Part shown: piece after piece, positions 43,600-52,721 of the stretch
How the letters are laid out: every line of letters begins with the position of its first letter
Position numbering within the stretch: the stretch's first letter is position 1
From: Candidatus Cryptobacteroides intestinavium
GTDB lineage: Bacteria > Bacteroidota > Bacteroidia > Bacteroidales > UBA932
Length of the DNA stretch: 64,000 nt
Reading direction: 5' to 3'
NCBI GenBank assembly: GCA_017694845.1
Contig: JADIMI010000011.1
Location: 39,308 to 103,307, forward strand
Program-made: the position numbers and the translations under genes
Notes under the pieces: model-generated
Told to the model about the DNA's origin: nothing
Seen by the model: the letters and a program-made list of their open reading frames with translations, nothing else
Database searches by the model: none

Positions 43600-44451
43600 A
43601 TGGGGAGAACGGCGGCATCTGTTCTTGTTTCCCTGCTTTCTGTCATATGCTTCAGTTCGTGCAAACTGATAAATTCTATCCTGCACGATGAGGAGGTTGT
43701 GGCGAAGGCGGGGAACAGTATGTTGTACAAAAGCGATGTGACAAGGCTGATCCCTTCCGGAATATCGGCTGATGACAGTCTGAGACTTGCAATGCAGTAC
43801 ATCAATTCGTGGGCATCGGATATGATCTATCTCGATGTCGCGGAAAAGGAACTGTCGAAAGAGCAGAAGGATGTATCCAGGGAGCTTGAGACGTACCGCC
43901 GGTCTCTGCTCAAATACCGCTATGAACAGCTGTATGTCAACGAGAGACTGGATACGGCGGTGACTGCGGATGAGGTGGAGGAGTATTTCCGGGAACATCA
44001 GGAAGATTTCCGGCTCGAACGGCCAGTAGTCAAGGCGAGGATGATGAAGATCCTGCCTGAATCGCCTGATTTCCGGCAGCTCAAGGATATGCTTGCATCC
44101 GATGGGGAATGGCAGGTGGATATCCAGTCATACTCTTCGGCGGACAGGTTCAGGGACTGTTCCGGGTACTGGATAGATTCCCGGATGCTGGCCGATGAAC
44201 TGGAGACGGATGTAGAGTCTGTCTTCCCTCTGAATGCCGGAGAGTTCAAGGAGACTGTCAGTTCGGATGGGAGGCACAATGTCGCATATATAATAGATGT
44301 GATAGATGCCGGGGAGATCCCGCCCGTCGAATTCTGCACGCAGAGGATAGAAGATATAATCATAAGTGCGAGGAAACATCGTCTCACCGCATCTCTGGAA
44401 CAGGAATTGCTCAAGGATGCGCGCGACAGAGGAAAATTTGTAATATACTGA
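43600..44451 (+). CDS. SurA/PpiC-like lipoprotein, probable periplasmic folding factor
   Basis: The protein has 283 residues from ATG 43600; the track's GTG overlaps the guaB stop. The lipoprotein signal ends V-I-C-F-S-S-C. The N-terminal part is a SurA-like helical chaperone region (L-R-L-A-M-Q-Y-I-N-S-W). The following segment has the spacing of a parvulin domain but lacks its clear signature. It is 4 bases ahead of the surA-like gene, so a role in outer-membrane protein folding is likely; isomerase activity is uncertain. Confidence 0.75.
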   Translation: MGRTAASVLVSLLSVICFSSCKLINSILHDEEVVAKAGNSMLYKSDVTRLIPSGISADDSLRLAMQYINSWASDMIYLDVAEKELSKEQKDVSRELETYRRSLLKYRYEQLYVNERLDTAVTADEVEEYFREHQEDFRLERPVVKARMMKILPESPDFRQLKDMLASDGEWQVDIQSYSSADRFRDCSGYWIDSRMLADELETDVESVFPLNAGEFKETVSSDGRHNVAYIIDVIDAGEIPPVEFCTQRIEDIIISARKHRLTASLEQELLKDARDRGKFVIY

Positions 44452-44455
44452 TATA

Positions 44456-45853
44456 ATGAAATATATTAAGACCGTTCTTGTAATGGCGCTTGCAGGCCTT
44501 TCATTTGCCGCATCTGCCCAGAGATATTCCAACGGACTCATAGACAAGTCTGTGGCTGTGGTAGGTAATGAGATGATAATGCTGTCGCAGATAGAGCAGG
44601 AAGTCCAGATGCTCAGGGCGCAGGGTATGGCATCCGACAGGAATGTAAGGTGCGAGATACTGGAGCAGATGCTGGAATCGAAACTGTTCCTGATGCAGGC
44701 GAGGGTAGACTCCCTCTCTGTGAACTATGATATGGTGGAGGGAGATCTCAGCAGCAGGATAGACCAGATCAGGACACAGCTCGGCGGAGATGAGGAAGTG
44801 GAGAAATATTTCGGCAAGCCGCTCTACAAGCTTCGTGATGAGTGGAGAAGATCGCTTGAGGATCAGAACCTGACGATGATGATGCAGCAGGAGATTGTCA
44901 AGAATGTATCTGATCTGACGCCTTACGATGTCGAGAAATATATAGAGAAGACGGATCCGGAGGATCTGCCTGTTGTCCCGATCAAGTATCAGCTCAGCCA
45001 GATATGCGTATATCCTGACAGGGAGGCGGCGAACAGCGCCGTAAAGGAGAGACTTCTTGCGTTGAGGGAACGTATTATCAACGGGGAGAAGTTCTCGACG
45101 CTGGCAAGGATCTACTCCCAGGATCCCGGTAGCGCGCGCAGAGGAGGTGAGCTCGGTATGGCTTCCAAGTCGATTTTCTGGCCGGCTTTCGCTGATGCGG
45201 CGATGGCCCTCAAGCCTGGTGTCGTGTCGCAGATAGTGGAGACCCCGGATGGTTTCCATATCATCGAGGTTCTCGAGAAGAAAGGCGATATGTTCAATGC
45301 AAGACATATTCTGCTCAAGCCTGAATATACTTCGGACGACAGGGAGAAGGCATTCAATGTGCTGGACAGCCTGAAAACCGAGATACAGGACAACAATATA
45401 CCTTTTGAACTCGCTGCAAGGTTCTACTCCGAGGATGCGGCTACAAAGACCAACGGAGGGCAGATGGCAGACCCTAACACAGGTTCAGCATATTTCGAGA
45501 TCGACCAGCTCAAGCCTCAGGACTACAACGCCATCAAGGACCTGAAGGAAGGCGAGATCTCCGCCCCGTTCGAGTCAAAGGACAATGAAGGCAGGGGAGC
45601 TTCCGATCCTGAGGGAGGAAGTACCGTGTACAAGATAATCAAGGTCGACAAGATCATCCCTGCTCACGCTGCATCTTTCGAGAATGACTATGACCTTCTT
45701 CTCTCCCAGGCGGAACAGGAGAAGCAGATGGAGGCGATAGATGATTTCATCGAATCCAAGATTGCAGTGACATATATCGTCATCGACCCGATGTTCAAGG
45801 ACTGTCCTTTCGAGAGAGACGGATGGTACGGGAAGTTCCGTGAAGCAGAGTGA
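44456..45853 (+). CDS. SurA-like periplasmic peptidyl-prolyl isomerase
   Basis: A 465-residue protein with a signal peptide ending A-A-S-A-Q. A SurA N-terminal helical domain is followed by two parvulin-type modules. The first (residues about 175-280) has F-S-T-L-A-R-I-Y-S-Q-D-P-G-S-A-R-R-G-G-E-L-G and E-T-P-D-G-F-H-I-I-E-V; the second begins A-R-H-I-L-L-K-P and has F-Y-S-E-D-A-A-T-K-T-N-G-G-Q. Such proteins escort barrels to the Bam complex. Four bases separate it from the upstream gene, and the downstream gene's possible GTG overlaps its stop. Confidence 0.92.
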   Translation: MKYIKTVLVMALAGLSFAASAQRYSNGLIDKSVAVVGNEMIMLSQIEQEVQMLRAQGMASDRNVRCEILEQMLESKLFLMQARVDSLSVNYDMVEGDLSSRIDQIRTQLGGDEEVEKYFGKPLYKLRDEWRRSLEDQNLTMMMQQEIVKNVSDLTPYDVEKYIEKTDPEDLPVVPIKYQLSQICVYPDREAANSAVKERLLALRERIINGEKFSTLARIYSQDPGSARRGGELGMASKSIFWPAFADAAMALKPGVVSQIVETPDGFHIIEVLEKKGDMFNARHILLKPEYTSDDREKAFNVLDSLKTEIQDNNIPFELAARFYSEDAATKTNGGQMADPNTGSAYFEIDQLKPQDYNAIKDLKEGEISAPFESKDNEGRGASDPEGGSTVYKIIKVDKIIPAHAASFENDYDLLLSQAEQEKQMEAIDDFIESKIAVTYIVIDPMFKDCPFERDGWYGKFREAE

Positions 45854-45864
45854 TTCAGATTCAG

Positions 45865-48537
45865 ATGCAGATACGCAGGATTCTCATAGCCCTGGCCTTT
45901 ATACTGCCTGTCCTCAATCCTGGCAGCGTCCTTTATGCCCAGGAACAGCAGGAGGACAGCCTTGTGCGTCTTGACTATGGAGAATCAGCGGAACTGCTGG
46001 AAATCAACGGGCAGAATATAAGGAAGGTGATCGGCGAGGCCCGGTTTTTCCATAACAATACATATCTTCTGTGCGATACCGCAATGTGGAACATCGACAC
46101 GAAGATTATAGATGCTGTCGGCAATGTGAGCATCATCCAGGATGGGACGGTGCTTACGAGCGACAGGCTGGTCTATAAGATCGATCTCAATCTCGCTGAA
46201 TTCAGGGGAAATGTGGTGCAGCTGGAGGACAGTGATCACAATACGTTGAGGACCAGGCATCTGGATTATAACACAAAGGACAGTGTCGCGGTGTTTGACA
46301 ACGGAGGCTCTATGCGGGACAAGGATGGCCAGATCATAGAGAGCCTGAAAGGGACGTATGATGCCAAGATCAAGACTTTCACGTTCCGTGAAGATGTGAA
46401 TATGTTCACGGATTCCATATTTGTCAAGACGACTTCCCTGAAATATGAATCCGACCTCAGCCTTGCCACATTCGGGAAGGGGACGGATGCCTGGCAGGAG
46501 GACAATATGCTTTCGGCGGATGCAGGCTGGTATGACAGAGGCAGGGAGATATTCTTTTTCAGGAACAATGTGCACGTGATGACAGATACCCAGGAGGGCT
46601 GGAGCGATTCCCTGTATTTCTACCGGAATACGATGGATGTGGTGATGCTCGGCAGGGCGCAGGTATCTGACACGACGAGAAATGTGACGGGTCTGGCCGG
46701 CCGGATAGAATATATCGATTCATTGTCCCGGGTGACGATGACCAGAAAGCCGGCGGTGATTTCGGAAGTTGCGGAAGAAGACCAGGTCGATACAGTGTAT
46801 TTCGGTGCGGATACGCTTGTCTATATGACAATACGCAAATGCGATATCGATTCTCTTGAACTGGCTGCATCGGCAGAAAGACTCGCGTATTTCGATGCGG
46901 ATCCGGTGGGGAATTACAGGAAGAAGGCTGCGGAAGAAGCCGCCAAGGCTGCAGCGGAAGCAGCGAAGAATGACCCTAACCGTCCGCCGCAGCCTCCTAA
47001 ATCTTCGCCATCGGCATCCTCGGAGCAGTCTGCTTCGGCTATGTCAGGAAAGCAGGACGAGGGAGTGGGAGTGGAGATTCCCGCTCAAAATTCCATATCT
47101 GATGTTCCCGGTCTGCGGAAAGCTGATGCGGATTCACTGGCTACCGGCCTGGATTCACTGTCCCCCGGTCTGGACTCCTTGTCTGTCGGTGCGGACTCAC
47201 TGTCCACCGGACTGGATTCGCTTGCGGCCGGTGCCGATTCGCTGGCAGCGGCGGACACTGTGCTGGCTCCGGTACCGGATACCACGGATATCGGTTATGT
47301 CACGGCCCTTCGCAACGTCAAGGTCTACAGAAAGAATCTCCAGATAGTATGTGATTCCCTGGAATATACTGATCTCGACTCGCTTGCGAGACTGTTCAAG
47401 TCTCCTGTCATCTGGAACGAGGTGACACAGCAGTTTGCGGCCGACAGCATCACGGCTGTCATAAGGAACAACGCGATGGAGAAGGCTGCACTGATGTCCA
47501 ATGCCTTCATTCATATCCAGGTCGAGGATACTCTGTACTATAACCAGATCAAGGCGACAGAGATGCTTGCATATTTCAGCAAGGAGGGCGAACTGTCGAG
47601 ATTCGATGCTCTCGGAGGGGCTTCCGCCCTGTTCTTCCTCGAAGAGAATGATGCAATTGCCACAGTCAACAAGAAGGATTCAAAGATGCTTTCCGCCACA
47701 TTCAAGGACGGGGATATCGAGAGAGTATACTATTATGATGAAGCCAAGAGCGATGCATATCCTGTGGTCCAGCTTGCAAAAGAGGACCAGATATTGAAAG
47801 GCTTCAACTGGCAGCCCGGTCTGAGGCCGGCTGACAGGACGGCGGTCACCCCTCTGACGCCCCGTCCTCCCGAGAGGTCTGAATATCTTTCCCATCCGAG
47901 GGCTGCATACAGGCAGACGGATATCTATTTCCCGGGTTATATCTCGGACATATACAGACAGATTGCAGTGAGAGACTCTCTTGACCGGCTTCGAGCAAGA
48001 GAGAGGCGTCTTGCCGAGGCTGAAGCTGAAAGGCTGGGGGAACAGGCAAGGCTCGACTCCCTGGCAAGGGTGGACTCTCTTGCTGTAGTTGACAGCATAG
48101 CCAGAGCCGACAGTATTGCTGTGGCTGATTCTGTCGCATCCGTGCTCAAGAAAATGGAGGCTGACAGTATTGCCAGGGCTGACAGCATCAGAGCTGCGCA
48201 GGAGGCTCTTTCTATGAGTGACAGGCAGTTGCAGAAACAGAAGGCGAAAGAGGAGCGTAAAGCCGCCAGAGAGCAGCGCAGAAAGGACAAGGAGGCAAGA
48301 TGGGCCGAACTTGACAAGAGAGATGCCGAGAAAGCGGAAGCGAAAGAGGAGCGGAAAAAGGCGCGTCTGAGGGAGAAGAAACGAAAACTGCTTATAAAGC
48401 AGATCGAGCAGGAGAAAGAGGATGCCGCTGTGCTTGAAAGGTATATCCGACGTCTGGAAGAACGCCAGGCGAAAAAGATGGAGCGCCAGTCGAAAAAAGA
48501 AGGGCGGCAATCTGTGAAGAGCCGCCCGGTGAAGTAA
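45865..48537 (+). CDS. OstA/LptA-like protein with Ser/Asp repeats and a long charged tail
   Basis: The protein has 890 residues from ATG 45865; a GTG at 45850 overlapping the surA stop is the alternative. The signal peptide ends S-V-L-Y-A-Q. Residues about 30-330 are OstA/LptA-type beta-jellyroll repeats (A-R-F-F-H-N-N-T-Y-L-L-C-D-T-A, G-N-V-S-I-I-Q-D-G-T). A low-complexity stretch follows with repeated D-S-L motifs about ten residues apart, then a second OstA-like part. The last 180 residues repeat A-D-S-I-A/V-D-S-L units and end in a Lys/Arg/Glu-rich coiled coil. It may handle lipopolysaccharide transport, as for the OstA family. It is larger than the family norm because of the repeats. 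Confidence 0.82.
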   Translation: MQIRRILIALAFILPVLNPGSVLYAQEQQEDSLVRLDYGESAELLEINGQNIRKVIGEARFFHNNTYLLCDTAMWNIDTKIIDAVGNVSIIQDGTVLTSDRLVYKIDLNLAEFRGNVVQLEDSDHNTLRTRHLDYNTKDSVAVFDNGGSMRDKDGQIIESLKGTYDAKIKTFTFREDVNMFTDSIFVKTTSLKYESDLSLATFGKGTDAWQEDNMLSADAGWYDRGREIFFFRNNVHVMTDTQEGWSDSLYFYRNTMDVVMLGRAQVSDTTRNVTGLAGRIEYIDSLSRVTMTRKPAVISEVAEEDQVDTVYFGADTLVYMTIRKCDIDSLELAASAERLAYFDADPVGNYRKKAAEEAAKAAAEAAKNDPNRPPQPPKSSPSASSEQSASAMSGKQDEGVGVEIPAQNSISDVPGLRKADADSLATGLDSLSPGLDSLSVGADSLSTGLDSLAAGADSLAAADTVLAPVPDTTDIGYVTALRNVKVYRKNLQIVCDSLEYTDLDSLARLFKSPVIWNEVTQQFAADSITAVIRNNAMEKAALMSNAFIHIQVEDTLYYNQIKATEMLAYFSKEGELSRFDALGGASALFFLEENDAIATVNKKDSKMLSATFKDGDIERVYYYDEAKSDAYPVVQLAKEDQILKGFNWQPGLRPADRTAVTPLTPRPPERSEYLSHPRAAYRQTDIYFPGYISDIYRQIAVRDSLDRLRARERRLAEAEAERLGEQARLDSLARVDSLAVVDSIARADSIAVADSVASVLKKMEADSIARADSIRAAQEALSMSDRQLQKQKAKEERKAAREQRRKDKEARWAELDKRDAEKAEAKEERKKARLREKKRKLLIKQIEQEKEDAAVLERYIRRLEERQAKKMERQSKKEGRQSVKSRPVK

Positions 48538-48563
48538 GGGTGTTCACCATCCCTCGGGATGGT
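48502..48563 (+). terminator. two hairpins at the convergent end of the OstA-like and pepT genes
   Basis: GGGCGGC (48502-48508) pairs with GCCGCCC (48521-48527) inside the last codons. ACCATCC (48546-48552) pairs with GGATGGT (48557-48563) just after the stop. The second could act for both convergent genes. Confidence 0.55.
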
Positions 48564-48571
48564 ATCTATGC

Positions 48572-49789
48572 TCATTCTTCGGCAAACAATGATATGATAT
48601 TGAGTATCACCTTGCTGGCCTTTTCCATACTTTCGAGCGGCACGAATTCCAGTTTTCCGTGGAAATTATGTCCGCCTGCGAATATGTTCGGACAAGGCAT
48701 CCCCATAAATGAAAGATTCGCTCCGTCAGTGCCTCCCCGGATAGGCTGGATATGCGGTGTGATCCCTTCCATTTCCATAGCCTTTACAGCCTTTTCTATT
48801 ATGTGATAATGAGGCTCTACCTCTTTTCTCATATTGTAGTATTGCTGACGGATCTCCACTGTGGCTGTCCCCTCTCCGTATTTCGCATTGATGAAACTGG
48901 CACATTTATGAAGCATATCCTGTTTCTGTCTGAACAGGTCCATATCGTGGTCCCTTATTATATATGAGAATGTGGACTCCTCTACTGTCCCGTTGAATCC
49001 TATGATGTGCAGGAAGCCTTCGTATCCTTCCGTATATTCCGGCCTCTGCTCGACAGGCAGCATTGCGTTCAGCTCCATCCCGATCAGAATTGAGTTGATC
49101 ATTTTCCCTTTTGCGTATCCCGGATGGATGTTGCGTCCCTGGATGTGGACAGTGGCTGCAGCGGCGTTGAAATTCTCGTACTCAAGCTCCCCGATGGCGC
49201 CTCCATCCATTGTGTAACCGTATTCCGCCCCGAATTTCTTTACATCGAACTTCGCTGTCCCGCGACCGATTTCTTCGTCAGGAGTGAATGCGATCTTTAT
49301 CTCTCCGTGTCTGAATTCAGGATGCTCCACCATATACTGGACGGCATCCATTATCTCCGCCACTCCTGCCTTGTCATCGGCTCCGAGAAGCGTGGTCCCA
49401 TCAGTAGTGATTATTGTCTGCCTCTTATACTGCAGCAGTTCCGGGAACTCGCTCACCTTGAGGCTCAGCCTGTCATTGAGCCTGATGTCGTTGCCGTCGT
49501 AGTCGTGGATTATCTGAGGATGTATATCCTTTCCCGATGCATCGGGCGATGTATCCACGTGGGCGATGAATCCCACAGACGGTATGTCTTTCCCGCAATT
49601 TGACGGGATGGCAGCCATTACGTAACCGTATTCATCGAGCTCTGCCGCTATTCCCATTGCTTCAAGTTCATCCCGGAGGATCTTCAGCAGGTCCAGCTGC
49701 TTCGCTGTGCTCGGCTGGCTCCCTGAATCAGGATCGGACTGCGTATCCACAGCCACATATCTCAAAAATCTGTCAAGTATCTTTTCCAT
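48572..49789 (-). CDS. pepT: peptidase T (tripeptide aminopeptidase)
   Basis: A 405-residue cytoplasmic M20 metallopeptidase that removes N-terminal residues from tripeptides. The zinc motifs H-V-D-T-S-P-D, G-A-D-D-K-A-G and P-D-E-E-I-G-R-G are in order; R-G-G-T-D-G-A-N-L-S and P-N-I-F-A-G-G-H-N complete the site. Length matches the family. It is 34 bases downstream of the OPT transporter gene, which would supply its substrates. Confidence 0.97.
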   Translation of the reverse strand: MEKILDRFLRYVAVDTQSDPDSGSQPSTAKQLDLLKILRDELEAMGIAAELDEYGYVMAAIPSNCGKDIPSVGFIAHVDTSPDASGKDIHPQIIHDYDGNDIRLNDRLSLKVSEFPELLQYKRQTIITTDGTTLLGADDKAGVAEIMDAVQYMVEHPEFRHGEIKIAFTPDEEIGRGTAKFDVKKFGAEYGYTMDGGAIGELEYENFNAAAATVHIQGRNIHPGYAKGKMINSILIGMELNAMLPVEQRPEYTEGYEGFLHIIGFNGTVEESTFSYIIRDHDMDLFRQKQDMLHKCASFINAKYGEGTATVEIRQQYYNMRKEVEPHYHIIEKAVKAMEMEGITPHIQPIRGGTDGANLSFMGMPCPNIFAGGHNFHGKLEFVPLESMEKASKVILNIISLFAEE

Positions 49790-49823
49790 AGCTGTATATT
49801 ACACTGATAATCAGTATATCATA

Positions 49824-51803
49824 TTATTTCCTGGCTTTCATTGCAGATGCGGCTATAAATATGATGATAGCTGCATACGGTATTATCGCCACAGGCTCGG
49901 TCCAGGCGGATGGCTCCATATAGAGGTCTACCTTTGCGAATTTCAGTATGGCGCTGACCACTCCCATAAGTGCTCCTCCGGCGATGAATCCGGATGCTAT
50001 CAGTGTGCCCTTTTCCTGCCGTGCACTGTTCAGCTCCTTATCCTTGCTGCGTGAGCCTACAAACCAGGATATCGCTCCTCCCACGAGAAGAGGCAGGTTC
50101 AGTTCAATAGGAATGAACATTCCCAGGGCGAATGCCAGTGCCGGGACCTTGAATACGGTCAGTATGATTGCAATGGCGGCACCTATGCCGTACAGCAGCC
50201 ACGGAGCGCCTCCTCCGTTCATCATCGGCTCGATCACGGCGGCCATCGCATTGGCCTGAGGAGCCACGAGTGCGCCTTCCCCAGTGAATCCGTATGCCTC
50301 GTTGAGCACCATCATCACACCGCCCACAGTCGCCGCCGCGACAAGGGTGCCCAGGAATTTCCAGCTTTCCTGCTTCCTTGGCGTGCTCCCGATCCAGTAT
50401 CCTATCTTGAGGTCTGTCACAAAGGCTCCGGCTACAGACAGTGCCGTGCAGACGACTCCTCCTATTATCAGGGCGGCGGTCATTCCGGCCGTGCCGTTCA
50501 GCCCGCAGGCTACCATCACTATCGATGCAAGAATGAGTGTCATAAGCGTCATCCCGCTGACAGGGTTGGTGCCTACTATGGCTATGGCATTGGCCGCCAC
50601 TGTCGTGAACAGGAATGCAATTATGCCCACTACGAGAAGACCGATGACTGCGTGCCAGAGATTGTCCACGACACCGAAAAGGAAGAACAGGAATACGGCC
50701 ACCAGTGTAATTGCGATCCCGACAACAACTATCTTCATAGATATGTCTTTCTGCGTCCTTACGGTCTCTGCCTCTTCAGAGCTTTTCTTTCTGCGGAATT
50801 CTCCGGCAGCAAGACCTACAGCAGACTTTATCACCCCGAATGATTTCACAATGCCGATGATTCCTGCTGTCGCTATTCCTCCGATGCCGATATGCCTTGC
50901 ATATTCGGTGAATATCTGCTCAGGGGACATTTCCCCGATTGTCATGGTTATTCCCGTACCCATCATATCGATGACGCTGCCTCCCCATATTATGTTCATA
51001 AGAGGGATTATGACGAACCATACGAGGAAACTGCCGCAGCAGATGATGAAGGCATATTTCAGCCCCACGATATAGCCGAGCCCGAGGACGGCTGCTCCCG
51101 TGTTGAGCTTCACGACGAACTTCGCCTTGTCTGCGACGACGGCCCCCCAGTGCATGACTGTAGTGGAGATGGTCTCGCCCCACAGTCCGAACGTAGAGAC
51201 TATGAAATCATATAGCCCGCCAATGAGTCCGCTGATCATCAGAGTTTTGGCTCCCTTGCCTCCGCTTTCTCCGCTCACCAGGACCTGAGTCGTGGCAGTC
51301 GCTTCAGGGAAAGGGTATTTCCCGTGCATGTCCTTTACGAAATATTTCCTGAACGGTATCAGGAACAGGATGCCGAGTATGCCTCCGAGGAGTGAGGAGA
51401 AGAATACCTGGGTAAAATTCACGGCCAGTTCCGGATATCTTGCCTGCAGGATGTACAGGGCCGGCAGGGTGAATATGGCGCCTGCCACGATAGCTCCCGA
51501 GCATGATCCGATAGACTGTATCATCACATTCTCTCCGAGGGAATTCTTCCTTCCGAGTGCGCTGCTCAGGCCGACGGCAAGTATCGCAATCGGGATGGCC
51601 GCTTCAAATACCTGTCCGACCTTCAGCCCGAGATAGGCTGCGGCAGCCGAGAATATTATGGTCATCAGAAGTCCGACGGCCACCGACCATGGCGTGACTT
51701 CCGGATAATTCTTTTCCGGAGACATTATCGGCCTGTACTCTTCTCCCGGCTGCAGCTCCCTGTGGGCATTCTCCGGCAGTGATGTCTGTCTTTTTTCTTC
51801 CAT
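49824..51803 (-). CDS. OPT-family oligopeptide transporter
   Basis: The protein has 659 residues from the ATG at 51803, with about 15 membrane helices. The N-terminus Y-P-E-V-T-P-W-S-V and G-L-K-V-G-Q-V-F-E-A-A-I-P-I-A are typical of the bacterial OPT group, proton-coupled importers of small peptides. Its pairing with pepT on the same strand supports peptide rather than metal-siderophore import. The upstream region shared with the ECF sigma gene carries a repeated element. Confidence 0.93.
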   Translation of the reverse strand: MEEKRQTSLPENAHRELQPGEEYRPIMSPEKNYPEVTPWSVAVGLLMTIIFSAAAAYLGLKVGQVFEAAIPIAILAVGLSSALGRKNSLGENVMIQSIGSCSGAIVAGAIFTLPALYILQARYPELAVNFTQVFFSSLLGGILGILFLIPFRKYFVKDMHGKYPFPEATATTQVLVSGESGGKGAKTLMISGLIGGLYDFIVSTFGLWGETISTTVMHWGAVVADKAKFVVKLNTGAAVLGLGYIVGLKYAFIICCGSFLVWFVIIPLMNIIWGGSVIDMMGTGITMTIGEMSPEQIFTEYARHIGIGGIATAGIIGIVKSFGVIKSAVGLAAGEFRRKKSSEEAETVRTQKDISMKIVVVGIAITLVAVFLFFLFGVVDNLWHAVIGLLVVGIIAFLFTTVAANAIAIVGTNPVSGMTLMTLILASIVMVACGLNGTAGMTAALIIGGVVCTALSVAGAFVTDLKIGYWIGSTPRKQESWKFLGTLVAAATVGGVMMVLNEAYGFTGEGALVAPQANAMAAVIEPMMNGGGAPWLLYGIGAAIAIILTVFKVPALAFALGMFIPIELNLPLLVGGAISWFVGSRSKDKELNSARQEKGTLIASGFIAGGALMGVVSAILKFAKVDLYMEPSAWTEPVAIIPYAAIIIFIAASAMKARK

Positions 51804-51896
51804 TGGCAAATCGTTTCAGTTGTTGATATACGGTGTCAGAAGCTGTATTGCTTCCGGGATTGTGCATAGCCGCACATAGGCAAAACAGATGCAAAT

Positions 51897-52020
51897 ATAC
51901 GCAGAAGCCGAGAGCAGAACAAATTTATTTGTTATGCCGAGGCGTGAACCGTATATATGGCGCCAGCCAAATATCGCAGAAGCCGAGAGCAATGCAAGTT
52001 TACTTGTGATTGCCGGGGGC
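51897..52020. repeat. tandem pair of GCAGAAGCCGAGAGC repeats
   Basis: Two copies start at 51901 and 51976 (period 75). Each has GCAGAAGCCGAGAGC followed by a small hairpin with TTTA in the loop (AACAAA/TTTGTT, then CAAG/CTTG) and TGCCG. I recall this word from intergenic regions of other Bacteroidales. It lies between the divergent OPT and sigma genes. Confidence 0.75.
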
Positions 52021-52047
52021 ATCGGCGTCAAAATGCGAAAATATTGC

Positions 52048-52055
52048 TATTTTTG
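52048..52055 (+). promoter_or_regulatory. -7 box of the ECF sigma gene
   Basis: TATTTTTG matches TAnnTTTG and ends 8 bases before the ATG at 52064, so the message would be nearly leaderless. Confidence 0.55.
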
Positions 52056-52063
52056 TCTCCGTT

Positions 52064-52657
52064 ATGGATGACAGCGCACTCATATCACGGATGAAGGAAG
52101 GGGACAGAAAGGCATTCAACATCTTGTATGCCAGACATGTGGACGCATGCAGAGGATATGCCGGCCTGATGGTGGGCAATATGTTTTCCACAGACATCGT
52201 ACAGGATGTATTTCTGAAGGTATGGGACAGACGGGCGACCATCTCAGTGTCGGATTCCCTTCGTCCGTACCTGCTTAGGGCAATATACAACAGGGCACTG
52301 AATTCCATCCGCGAGGCTTCGTACCGCCAGCAGTACCGGAATGAATACGCGGAGCGCATAGAAAGGCTTTCCGCTCAGACGTATGACCCTGATGCCAATG
52401 AAGTGATACGTAAACTGTATCTCAAGGATGACATGGCTGCTATAGAGGATGTCGTCAGGCTTCTGCCCGACCGCTGCTGTCAGATTTTCAGAATGAGCTA
52501 TATAAACGGATTGTCACATAAGGAAATAGCCTTGAGACTGGGTATATCCGTGTCTACGGTGGACAATCATATCTATAAGGCGCTCAAAGTGTTGCGTGAA
52601 AATCTTTCCGACCCGCGCATCTACATGATGATACTCTTTTCATTGTTTTTAAGATAA
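52064..52657 (+). CDS. ECF-type RNA polymerase sigma factor
   Basis: The protein has 197 residues from ATG 52064 (MDDSALISRM); the track's start at 52010 lies upstream of the promoter. Region 2 includes F-N-I-L-Y-A-R-H-V and D-I-V-Q-D-V-F-L-K-V-W-D. Region 4 has L-P-D-R-C-C-Q-I-F-R-M-S-Y-I-N-G-L-S-H-K-E-I-A and a helix-turn-helix L-G-I-S-V-S-T-V-D-N-H. The next genes encode a FecR anti-sigma factor and an STN-type SusC, the classic three-part surface signalling set. It therefore should control the SusCD locus that follows. Confidence 0.95.
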   Translation: MDDSALISRMKEGDRKAFNILYARHVDACRGYAGLMVGNMFSTDIVQDVFLKVWDRRATISVSDSLRPYLLRAIYNRALNSIREASYRQQYRNEYAERIERLSAQTYDPDANEVIRKLYLKDDMAAIEDVVRLLPDRCCQIFRMSYINGLSHKEIALRLGISVSTVDNHIYKALKVLRENLSDPRIYMMILFSLFLR

Positions 52658-52721
52658 ATTCCCGTCAGGAGTAGGTAGTATGTCCCGGTCAAGTGTGTAT
52701 ATAGCATAAAATCCGGGAAAA

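Noticed and set aside
46856-47347. 163-residue frame-shifted ORF within the OstA-like gene
   Set aside because: It is a shadow frame over the low-complexity DSL repeat and is Pro/Arg/Trp-biased without any family pattern.
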